Source: Chelydra serpentina
Taxonomy: Eukaryota; Chordata; Testudines; Chelydridae
Length of the DNA: 64,000 nucleotides
Direction: 5' to 3'
Assembly (NCBI GenBank): GCA_037349315.1
Contig: JBAIAC010000035.1
Coordinates: 3,858,501-3,922,500, forward strand
The translations under genes were made by a program, and so were the position numbers. The notes under the pieces were generated by a model. It did no database searches and was not told the origin of the DNA. It was given only the letters and a program-made list of their open reading frames with translations. Shown here one piece after another: positions 1 through 11,200 of the stretch (positions are counted from its first letter, which is position 1; every line of letters begins with the position of its first letter).

Positions 1-759
1 GACTCTTAGCTGGGTTTAGTGGTGCTAAATATGTCACTCAGTCTTTTACATGAAACTATAGTCCACTAAGGCCAGCGTGCAACACAAAATCTCTTCGTAA
101 ATCTATAATAACAAGCATTCATTTCTAAACAGAAGGCTGATCCTGGAGTGTGGACCATGGCGAAAAGTATCAAGTATATTAAAAATAGTTTTTGAAAGAA
201 ATAAAATGGCTTTGTTTCTTTTTTCATTGGGCATTTAGAAAGTGCCGGACTTCAGTTTCTGGATGCATTACCCCACCCATGCTGTTTATTGCAAATGTAA
301 TTGTAGACACCACTCCGGGGAAAGCTTTTAGAAGAGAATTTAAGTGCATTTTCCTCTTTCTCACCTTCAGTGTCCACTCCTGATGGCAAGAGTTTATCAA
401 AACATGGCACTGTTGTGTAAAACGATGACATGACTAACCAAGGAAGGAAAACGTTGCTTTCTTTATTATTTAATGTTGGAGACACAGTTTTTGTTGCTTT
501 CTGCCCTGTGGTATCACCCTTAAAGATACATTTCATACACTTGTCAGAATCTGAGCCCCATGAAGAGCAGATTAAGCAGGGGACAGAATGACTGGAAATA
601 GACACAAAAAAGTGAGCACACAGAAAGAAAGTCAGATGTGTGGGGATTGGATAAAGTTGGCATGCTGCACCTTGAAGTAACTTTGTTGTTTTTACAGTAC
701 AGTAGCTTTCCCCTCAAAGGTATAATTACCAGGGTAGCTGTCTGGCTGGCTTTTTGTGA
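1..759. other. Upstream intergenic DNA, no gene seen
   Basis: AT-rich sequence with only short, unrelated open frames (for example 252-605 on the - strand) that show no domain, repeat or splice pattern I recognise. I see no gene or named repeat here. Confidence 0.5.
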
Positions 760-1651
760 ATGTCCTGGGTGTGTCGTATGTAAGACATGGGACGTAACTG
801 TCCCACTTTACTTAGTACTGGTGAGGCCTCAGCTAGAGGACTGTGTCCACTTCTGGAAAGTTTTGGAAAGATGTGGACAAACTGCAGAGAGTCCAGAAAA
901 GAGCAACAAAAATGATAAAAGGTTTAGAAAACCTGACCTCTGAGGAAAAGTTAAAAAAACTGGGCATGTTTAGTCTTGAGAAAAGAAGACTGAGTGGGGG
1001 GACCTGAAAACAGTTTTCTAAGGGTACGTCTATACTACCTGCCTGATTCGGCGGGTAGCAATCGATCTTCTGGGATCGATTTATTGTGTCTCGTCTAGAT
1101 GTGATAAATCGATCCTGGAAGCGCTCCCCATCGACACCGGAACTCCAGTTCCACGCGAGGAGTAAGCGGAGTCGACGTGGGAGCCTGCCTGCTGCGTCTG
1201 TACCCGTGGTAAGTGCTTTTAAGTTCGAACTAAGATACTTCGACTTCAGCTATGTTATTCATGTAGCTGAAGTTGCGTATCTTAGTTCGACACCCCGCCC
1301 CCTGCCCCAGTGTGGACCAGCCCTAATATGCTATGGGCTGTTATAAAGAAGATGAGGATCAATTTTTCCCCATGTCCACTGAAAGTAGGACAAGAAATAG
1401 TAGGCTTAATCTTCAGCAAGGGAAATTTAGGTTAGATATTAGGCAAAACTTTCTAACAATAAGGGGCGTTAAGCTCTGGGACAGGCTTCCAAGGGGGGTT
1501 GTGGTATCTCCATTATTGGAGGTTTTTAAGAACAGAGTTGGACAAACCCCCTGTCAGGGATGGTCTAGGTTTACCTGGTCCTGCCTCAGAGCAGGGGGCT
1601 GGATTTGATGACTTCTCGAGGTGCCCGACCAGCCCTACATTTCTATGATTC
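760..1651 (+). mobile_element. 5'-truncated CR1 LINE, split by a MITE
   Basis: The two halves (about 760-1021 and 1324-1651) join into the 3' part of a CR1 reverse transcriptase reading frame. The first half holds decayed versions of the stretches read in the better CR1 at 58887-60268 (arginine-rich ERVHRRAT and LGLFSLEKRR). The second half has the LQQGKFRLDIR and LEVFKNRV stretches, then the CR1 3' tail with its GGGGCTGGATTTGATGAC and TTTCTATGATTCC end. Frameshifts and stops show that it is dead. The MITE at 1022-1323 interrupts it, so the CR1 is older than that MITE. Confidence 0.85.
1022..1323. mobile_element. PIF/Harbinger-like MITE (copy 1), TAA target duplication
   Basis: A 302-bp element starting GGGTACGTCTATAC and ending GTGTGGACCAGCCC. 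It is flanked by TAA at 1019-1021 and 1324-1326, and removing it restores a continuous CR1. Related copies lie at 20349-20649, 25037-25331, 42920-43190 (inverted, decayed) and 56622-56916. Three-base TWA-type duplications and short inverted ends are typical of PIF/Harbinger; no transposase is present. Two internal inverted repeats recur in the copies. Confidence 0.75.
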
Positions 1652-2638
1652 CTCTTTTTATTTTCCATAACAGTGAGTGCAAGCTGAGTGGAACCTGAGT
1701 TTCCTTTTCAATGGATATTTTTTAAGCATCTATCAATAATCCGGAGTCTCAGTCAAAGGGAATGTCTCCAAAATTTCCAGGATCATGTTTTCACCAGTTA
1801 GCATTATAACCATCATCATCTTATTTCATATTGATGCTGCAGTCGCAGACGGGGCTGGTGAGGCCTGTTTTAAAAAGGAAGGGAGAGGTGGAAAGAAATG
1901 AGAGATGAGTGAAAGGTTAATGAAAAGGCATGGCCACTAAGAAGAGGAAGATTAAGGGGCTTGATTGCAAGAGGCATGATTGTAAGTGGCTCATTGAATG
2001 TCCTCTTGCACTTTGCTCTGAAGCCTCTCGGAGTGGCCGCTGTCGGAGGCATGCTTTCGCATATAAGGACCGTGGGTCACTTCCCATATGGCAGTCCTCC
2101 TGCTCCTTCCTAGCTGAAGTCCAGATATTCGAGAACAATTTAAAATACCTTCAAAGTAGACTCTGAATTTAAAAGCCTTTTGAAAGAAATATCTGAAACC
2201 GGAAGGAAGAGAGCAAAAGGACACACATTCCTTGCACCCAACGGCACAGTCCTTCGAAACATTCCACATGGCTACATGAAGATTTTCTTCTTCTCATGCT
2301 GAAATATACTTTACAAATCAGAGGGGTAATGGCAAATGGAGGAGAGATAGATGTGAGATAAGGGGTAGGCTTTCTGCAATTATCATAAGAGAAATGCTTC
2401 TGACTTTAAGTATAGAGTACACGCCAGTTTTCACTCCATTGTCTTCAACTACATACAGAGTAAAGAGGTGAAAGTTTCTCTATGTGCCCCACGTCGGACT
2501 CTCTGTGTGCCTGTTGTAAAGCAGGGAATTGAGTTCCGTTTTCATGTAGGCTCAATCCTTGGTCTGCTAGCTGTTGCTGCTATCAGGGGTGCTAATTGGT
2601 GCTAATTAAAATGGGTTTTATCATGGGCTGGACTGAGA
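1652..2638. other. Intergenic DNA, nothing recognised
   Basis: Short overlapping open frames occur around 1870-2270 on both strands, but none has a recognisable domain. I see no repeat with clear boundaries. Confidence 0.4.
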
Positions 2639-2646
2639 CCCTCTGC

Positions 2647-2760
2647 TGGGGTGACCACATATCCCAGTCTGAGGGGGGTTGTCTTATATACTCAACTATA
2701 CTCCCCTCTCTCCCCCCAAAAACTGTCCCCATTTTGCACTCTTGGTATCTGGTCAGCCTA
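2647..2760. mobile_element. Short hAT-like MITE with 8-bp target duplication
   Basis: A 114-bp element with imperfect inverted ends (TGGGGTGACCA at the left; TGGTCAGCCTA at the right, whose complement is TAGGCTGACCA). It is flanked by CCCTCTGC at 2639-2646 and 2761-2768. Eight-base duplications are characteristic of hAT transposons. The body is pyrimidine-rich and non-coding. Confidence 0.65.
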
Positions 2761-2768
2761 CCCTCTGC

Positions 2769-4500
2769 TGTCAAACAGCCGCAAGCTATATAAGGAAAGA
2801 TTAATAACAACACTGGGAGGTATCTAAACCCTCCTACTTCAGGAGATAAGCCAGCCACTCACTAATGGGAGTTAGGAACAAGCTCTCCTTGTGAGCATGT
2901 TATTTCATAACTGCCGACTGCAGGGTTTCTTGCATCTTCCTTAGAAACATCTAGTGCTGGCCACTGTCAGGACACTGGATGAGATGGCTCATAGTTGGCC
3001 AGCAGTTGCTATGGTCCTAAGTGGTAAAGTTGTTTTTTTTCATCTTTAGTCTGTGTCTACTGTTTGGGTGCGATACTAAGGTCTCTTTGTGCAACTAGAG
3101 CAGCACAAAAGGGACTTTAAGCCAGATGAAAGAGGCTGCTGCCCCAGCACAGTGCTTAACTGGTGCAGAGGGCTTTGCCCTGGCCTCCCAAACCAGGGGT
3201 AAATTTCACCCGTATTCTTTTAAGGTGGGTCACATCAAAATGGCGGCTTTCAGTGTTTTTAAAATGTCCAATCCAGAAAACGTTCCTTATCTGCTCATAA
3301 GGATCTGATAACATTCCTTAACAGAAGCCAGGTCGCATATCGGATCGCAACAACGTATCAGTTTCCACATAGCTTTTTTCTACTCCCTGGTTCCAACCAA
3401 TTAAACTTAGTGCATTACAGAAGAATAATTCTAGAGAGAATTGCTATGTTTGTTGTTTGTTTATTTTGAAGCAATGTCTGTGTTATGCTAATTCAGTAAA
3501 GAATTAAACATTAATAAAGTGATAAATGATCTTGTGTGATACTAACATGCACTCAGGAAGGTGTGTTCTGAGGCACATGTAAACCACATGCAAGAGGCTT
3601 GTTACTGAGGAGAAATCAAGAGGTGATGTGAATTGACAGGGATAACGTGTGAACTGATTAGAACCATCCAACAAAAGTCAGACCAGCAAGTACCAAAAAT
3701 CTCCTCAAAAAAGAAACTTTTTTCTCCATAGATTTGCAGGCCAAAGAGCTTCTGACAAGACAGGATCAGCATCCAAACTATGCTCCTAGAAACTAAATGT
3801 TGTCTCTCAAAATGCTAGTGCCAAAAAATACCTGATATTAACAGGGATCAATACAATCCTTTGCTGGTACCAAGCAAAACAATTTCGTAACTTAAAAGAA
3901 ATGCAAGCATGAAAAAGCAAGCTTGGCTAATTCTAGCTGTTGAACTATAATAGCAGATCTCTATCGAGAGAAAATCAGTCTATTTGCTATTGCTTGTTGC
4001 CATAAAAAGCAGATTACTAAAATCAATAGTGACTTAGAAATCTGTCCCTGGAAAAAACAATAATTTTTCTCTGTAGCTTCCAGCTGGAGGTAGCTTTAGC
4101 ATAACTTTGTAAAAGCTTTTAGACTCAGCTTGCAATGCCTGGTCACTCATACTGTGACAAGAACAAGCATCTTGCAGCTGGTCTAGCATCCAATATTTCA
4201 GATTCACAGTTCGATTCACGCCACATTTCTAATTCAGTAAATGCATCAGCCGGGGCAGCTGATATGAGTAGCCAGGACCTCCTTCATATAATCTGATGCA
4301 TATAGCTGGCCAATGACTATGTGTGAAAGGAGGGGCTTTCTGTCTAAGGACTCCTCACAAGAGAACAGCTGTTATAACAGCAAAACCTCAACTGAGTCCA
4401 GCCGTATACACTCACTTCTATCTCTCAGTGTTTTCGTGCTGTCAGGTCTGGCAGGATATCTGTGTGTGTCTCTCTCTCTTCCTTTCTCTGTTTCTAAAAG
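2769..4500. other. NMUR2 5' flank; promoter not resolved
   Basis: Mostly AT-rich single-copy-looking sequence between the hAT-like element and the receptor gene. I cannot point to a convincing TATA box or CpG island. A pyrimidine-rich tract ending in AAAAG at 4500 looks like a splice acceptor, so the true promoter may lie upstream of one or more non-coding exons. Confidence 0.35.
4465..4500 (+). promoter_or_regulatory. Candidate 3' splice site of a 5'-UTR intron
   Basis: A long run of TC dinucleotides and TTTCT blocks (4465-4495) ends in AAAAG at 4500. If used, it leaves a 52-nt leader with no ATG before the NMUR2 start at 4553. This is a sequence pattern only; the upstream exon is not identified. 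Confidence 0.3.
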
Positions 4501-4552
4501 TGGCTAGCCCAAGACTGGATCTGAGTAGAGATACTTCCCAACAGAACCAACA

Positions 4553-5272
4553 ATGGACCAGTTCACTAATATCTCATGGTTTGATCACCTTTCTGTGACG
4601 GAGGAGGTTTTCAGGAGATACTTAAACAGCACCGAGGACTACCTAGCCTTTTTATGTGGACCTAAGCGGAGCCCTCTGTTCTTGTCCATGACTTTGGTGT
4701 ATGCCTTGATTTTTGTGGTTGGGGTGATGGGCAACCTTTTAGTTTGCCTGGTGATCCTTAAGCACAGGAACATGAAAACTCCTACCAACTACTATCTCTT
4801 CAGCCTTGCCATCTCAGACCTGCTGGTGCTGCTCTTCGGGATGCCCCTGGAGGTCTACGAAATGTGGAGCAATTACCCCTTCCTGTTCGGCCCGGTGGGG
4901 TGCTACTTCAAGACAGCCCTCTTCGAGACTGTGTGCTTTGCCTCTATCCTGAGCATGACCACCCTCAGCGTGGAGAGATACATAGCCATCCTCCATCCTT
5001 TCCGAGCCAAGCTGGACAGCACCAGGAAGCGTGCCCTGAGGATTCTCATCGTGCTCTGGATCCTCTCGGTCCTCTTCTCTCTGCCCAATACCAGTACCCA
5101 TGGCATCATGCTGCAGTACTTCCCCAATGGCACGCTGGTCCCTGGCTCAGCTACCTGCACTGTGGTCACGCCCATGTGGATCTACAACTGTATCATCCAG
5201 GTCACTTCCTTCCTCTTTTATGTATTGCCCATGGCGGTCATTAGTGTGCTGTACTACCTGATGGGGCTGAAA
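4553..5272 (+). CDS. NMUR2: NMUR2 exon 1 (residues 1-240, TM1-TM5)
   Basis: Encodes the extracellular N terminus, TM1 to TM5 and the start of the third intracellular loop (ending L-M-G-L-K). It stops at a consensus donor GTAAGT at 5273 in phase 0. If the donor is not used, the frame runs on to a stop at 5417-5419, adding 48 unrelated residues. Confidence 0.96.
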
Positions 5273-8200
5273 GTAAGTCCGAATTCCACTGTGTTCCTTC
5301 CTTGTGTAAAAGTGCCCACAATCTTCTCTCTTTCCATCACAAGGGAAACCATTTCAAGTGGTAGCCCCAGGAAACAATGTACCAAATTAATCCCTGGGGT
5401 AACACCACTGCAGAGTTAAAACAGCTACCCAGGGGATAAATTTGGCCCAATATATTGTAAGTATTGTTGTTTTAGGTCTCAGCTGCCGTATCCGCTAATA
5501 TGTATTAATTCTCTTCCTCCTCCTCACCCCCAACCCATTTTCACATTTTTCAACAAACACAAGATCCAGACTGAAAGGAAAATATAAAAAGAATAAAAAG
5601 GAGGGTGATTGTAGTAACTGAATCTCATGCATTATTTGCCTCTCCCCCTCTTGTGGCTTTAAAATTTCCACCGCATCTTTTCTCTCCGGCGCAGGCAGGC
5701 AGTAAGTGTGGAAAGAAAAGGGTTACAGCTGATAGTCTTTTATTAAAAATTCACATGCAAACTGCCATAAATCGATATGCTGCTTTACTACTGCAGACAG
5801 CACTTTCAGCAAATGATTTCTTTTCGGTGAGTGAATGTCTAGGGAGACACACATTATGCTAGTATTTCCTATCTAGCCTCCCTCCAGACACTAGAGTTGC
5901 TTGTGAATGAACATCATTGTATGAAGATGGGGCTGGGGGGGAACAACCTATACCTTACTGTACTAATGCACCTTTATTCACTGCGCAACTATGAAATACG
6001 CTGCTATTAATATTGGGTGGCTGTATTCTTTTTTTCTGTTTTTTTTTTAATATAACCAGTAAACCTGAATGTAACTTTGGCTGTAGGGCAAGAAACACTA
6101 GCTTTGCTGACTTGCACAGAAAACACAGGGAGGCGCCTGGATGTATGGACCATGACACTAATCATACTCAGAACAAGAATCAGCAGTCGAATGTTTGTTG
6201 CCATGTTAATACTTTGCCTCAGCTATCTACTGCTTAGTGTCACTTAAAGGGGGGGGGGAGAAAAGACTCGCTTGCAGCGTCAATGACAATAACCTAAAAG
6301 TTATAGCAAACAGCAGATCTTTTTGAAGGGGCGAATGGGTTAAACTTCCACAAAACTGCAATGTAGTGACTATTGTGGGGGTCTTTGCACAGTTCCACTC
6401 AGTATCTTTACCTGCAGTTCAGGGCACACTGCACCCTATTTTCTGTTTTCTTGATAGTGGAATAGCTGAAAATCTTAAAACGAGGAATGAAAAGCCTTTG
6501 TTTCACGTAAAGAACTGCAGCTACTCACCCAGACATTCCAAGTCATCATTCAAAGCACAGCTCACACGTGCAGATTTATGGATGCTCCCAATGCTCTATT
6601 CTGTTCAGTCTCTACATCATAAGGGCTGGGTGTCCATTCAATTATGCTTATTTCCTCTGCTTTATGCTCATAATACACCGCTCCATTTTAAGCCACATCT
6701 ATCCCTGGCGCAGATCAATTGGCTTCAACACAAGTTGTGTCAGGGCAGAATGTTTAATTTTTAAATGGACAAATGGTCCAGTCGGATCATTTTCAGGCAT
6801 CGACAATTTACAGCTAGTCAGTGATGAGCATGAAATCAGTTAATAAATCCGAGTGCCTGCCCCCTTCTGAGCATCATGTGCTTTCGGTAATGCTGAAGTG
6901 AAAAATTTCAGCATTGACCCTGGAGAATAGCTCAGGCAATAGCGAGGGGGACGTTTCCTTTCAGTTTGGAGATTCCCAGCCAGTGCTCTGGAAGAGGGAG
7001 AACTGGGGAGTCCAGTTGGTTCTCTCAGCCCTGCCCAAACCCTAAATCGTAAGGAATACCCTGTGATATTGCATTGCAGGAAGAAAGAATGACCCACGAA
7101 AAAGCAGCTCAGTAAATCCACAGCAGGGTTGGAAATTGGCAAGTGTCCTGCAAAGTGGACAACTGTATTTAAAGTAAAAAAAAATCTTTCTCCTTCACCA
7201 TGAAACACCTGTCCCGTAGAACTCCTCCTGCCCCGTCAGACTGGTTACCTCAACTGGCTGGGTTGGATTTCAAGTCTGGGCTGCTACAGAGAGCTCTATC
7301 CCTCTCTGTAGGGAACATGCAGCTGTCACTGAGGGCCCAGTCTTGCAAGGCGCTGAGTATCACCTTCACAATGCAGTGTGCCCTCAACACAACCACTTGC
7401 AGGATTGATCCCTTGCTGAGTGGCACCCTGGCTCAGTCGGAAACCTGTCCAGGTCGCTCTAGCCAGATGGCTCTTGAGTGCAACAGGTAGCTGGAAGGAT
7501 GAGGAGAGACTGTCAAAGCGGGAGATATGATGGGAGCATCCGTAGGGAACTGACAAATACAGAGCAGAGCCACTTGAAAAGAAAAATCCCTGCTGTACAA
7601 GGCATTCACTCGAGGTCCCTGCCTTTCAAACTAATGGAACACCAGCAGCATATCCAGCATGCTGTACCTTCCAATTGTGTGTTGTTGCTAAAAGTATTAG
7701 ACCTATATTGAGCCATTTATTTTTAACTGGAAATCTCCATTGAAATCAAGGGGAATTTCTGCTTATAAATTGATGGCAACATTCACTGGAGATAAATACA
7801 CACACAAAGACAGTTGTGTGTGTTCTGGATGGCTCTGGTGATTGGTAAGGGCAAATAAAACCTTTTGCTTCTGCTTTGCCTGTTCGAATTCTGTGCAGGT
7901 CAGTAGTAGCCGAAAGTTATTGCCTGTCTAATGGTTGTTTGATTACATGAAAAATAGGTTCAAAACCTCAAAAATTCTCATGGGACAGGAAAGCTGGGTC
8001 CCACCCCACCCTTCTCAGATGCTGTAATGACAGTGGCTATATAAGTAACTTTACATACAAGGTTTCGGAGTAGCAGCCGTGTTAGTCTGTGTCAGCAAAA
8101 AGAACAGGAGTACTTGTGGCACCTTAGAGACTAACAAATTTATTTGAGCATAAGCTTTCGTGGGCTACAGTCCACTTCATCAGATGCATAGAATGGAACA

Positions 8201-11200
8201 TACAGGAAGAAGATATTTATACATTCAGAGAAACATGAAACGGTGGAAGTACCCATACCAACTTTAAGATTCTAATTAATTAAGAGGCACTATTATCAGC
8301 AGGGAAAAAAAACTAGGATACATCCTAGTTAAGTAGCCTCACTCCTTTGTGTCAACTGTCCAAAATGGGCCATCTTGATTATCACTTCAAAAGTTTTTTT
8401 CCCCTGCTGGTAATAGTTCCTCTTAATTAATTAGCCTCTTACAGTTGGTATGGGCACTTCCACCTTTTCATGTTTCTCTGAATGTATAAATATCTCCTTA
8501 CTGTATGTTCCATTCTATGCATCCGATGAAGTGGACTGTAGCCCACGAAAGCTTATGCTGAAATAAATTTGTTAGTCTCTAAGGTGCCACAAGTACTCCT
8601 GTTCTTTTTACATACAAGACCATTGATATACCTCTGAGACGCACAGTCATAAATGCAAAGGCAAATTCTGAGGGGATCAACCCATTCCGAAGTAACCACA
8701 TAACTCCGATGTGGTCACCAAGCCTCTCTGTGGGAACGTATTCCAGGATTCGGTCCCTCATCCCCATGTCTGTCAAACAGCATGCTGGGAAATGATGTCA
8801 GGAGAGCAGTGCCCGGAGACTAATGGGCACAGTTATCTGATGCATGTTGTAGGTGAAACATTTTTGCAGGTTTCATTGCCTAAATAATTTGGTGACTATA
8901 AATCATCCAACCAGCTCTATAAGCCGAGCAAATCATGGGGGAGGGGAGGTGATATTGAATAGCTTATGCGGAGCGGGGGGGCGGATCCTACCATCTAGTA
9001 GCAGTGCAATCAGAGTGACAGAATAACGCTCACATCACAAGACAGTGTCCCTGTCTGAGAATCTCCCATTACTGAAGAGACACATTGGGCCTAGGAGGCA
9101 TTCCCTTGCTCCCATGGTTTCCAGTCCTCTGCTAACCCCAGCCCCCGGAGAAGGTTGACTGAGGAGCCCCCATCTGGACCCTGTCTCTCCCCATCATGGT
9201 AGCTATAAACCCTCAAGAGAACCAGCCAGTGGATGGTGTAGTGGTCCATGAAGATCTCCGTTTTTATAAAGTGACCCACAGAACAAAAAATGTAGAGAAT
9301 CCCTGTTACAAATCTTGACCTGAGGGAACCATCAGTAGAGGGAGAGGATAGGTCTGTTTCCATGCCTATCCAGTCCCTGGCCCTTTAGTTGATGCTGCCC
9401 ATTGCTGTTGTGAGAGACAAGGTGGATGAGGTAATAGCTTTTATTGGAAAAACCTCTGTTGGTGGAAGGTACATGCTTTTGAGCTCCACAGAGCTCTGCT
9501 TCTTTCCCCATCTCTCTAATGTCCTGAGACCAACACAGCTACAACACTGCCAATTGCTGTTGTGACATCTGTCCACCGGAAATCAAACTTAGCCCACCCA
9601 ATTCACTTCACACTGGTGCTCCTAGATGCCATGTAGATGGAGTGCTTTATTATTGCATAGACAGGCAGGCAAAGCTATCAAACCTTTGATCAGATGACAA
9701 CAACTTTTGGTTACTACTAACTTGGGTCAGACTTGAGCCAGTGACCTACAGAAGACTGGTTCCAGTGGGCTTGTAACACAGGGCAGAATTTCACACTCTA
9801 ACATTCGATGCTCCAATATATAAATACGTGACTAACCCCCCATTTCTGGCTCCTTGCTCCACACATTTTATTGTGGAATTCATTTTCAGACAGCTGAGCG
9901 AATCTCACACATGGTTCCTTGCATTTCATGTTAGCATTGACACGAAGATGAGAAGAATGCATGCAAAAGCCCCTATTCCATCTATCTGGTAGTCATTTCT
10001 AAGGCAGCCATCACTGCATTTTCTCTCCTTGATGGCTCAGTTTTGCCTTCCCTTTCATCCTCCCACCACAATGCAGTGTCACTGGAGAGTCTGAGGATCA
10101 GCCATCACGGTGCTATCAAAGCCACTGCATAGAAGGAAAAAACCCACATTTCTATGGTTTATTACTCTGTCATAGCAATACATTCTCTATGGCGTTCGAG
10201 CATTCTTAGAATAAATGGCGATTGAGACTGAAAAACCACTGAAGGGAAGCTAAAGCCTTTAATCAATCTGAGCAAACATTTATTAATGTTTACGTATGTT
10301 ACATATCAACCAAGTTTATTCCTTAAACAACTTTGATTATGAGTAAAAATGGCAAAAAAATAATAATAATGAAAAACATGGGAAAGCTAAGTTGCCTTGT
10401 AGTTGCATAAAATATTATCTATTTTCTTTCCAAGTATGAGTCCTACCTTATAATTGATCAACATAAAAACATGCCTGACTTTTATCACAGTTAAAACACT
10501 CCTGAAAAATGTATCAGATGTAATTAATCATAAAACATGAAACAGAAACTAAAATGTAACAAGTCCAGTAAAAAGATGAAATATCCTCTTCTCACAGGAA
10601 TATTTTATTCAGTTATTTTTGGCTTCTGTCTCTATGCATATATTTTCCCATATAATAAAAGCTTAACTGCCAATCTGCAGGTACTGAAAAATCTTCCCTA
10701 AAAAAATTGGCTGAACAGTCAACAATTAAAATCAAATTATCTGGGCCCCAATTAAATGGTCTCTGCGATGATTCCAGCTATAGCTGGTTGAAAGTCTTTT
10801 GACAAAATAGTTTTCTGTCAGAAGGCACTGTTTTGTCAGAATCAAAACATTTCACGGGAACAGGTCCATTTCAATGAAATTTTCTATGGGAAAGTATTGA
10901 AATTAATTGTTTAAACTTTCTCTTTTTATACCATTTTGTTTAATTTTGTTTCAAGTGTTATATTTTATACATATTAGTAACATAAATATGATATATTTTA
11001 TATTATAGTGTTTCAATGTTAGTAACATAAAACATTTGACCTTATTGAAAGGAAACATTCTGACATTATCAAAATCAAACAAATGAAAGATTCAGCATTA
11101 TCAGACCCAAAGTTCTGGTATTTCTGAATTGAAATGATTTGGAATTTCTGTTCTGGGCAAAATTTAGAAAGTGATACTTTTTCTTCTAATCTGGAAAGAA

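Noticed and set aside
4814..5244. Overlapping open frames on both strands inside NMUR2 exon 1
   Set aside because: Shadows of the conserved GPCR frame; they carry no signature of their own.
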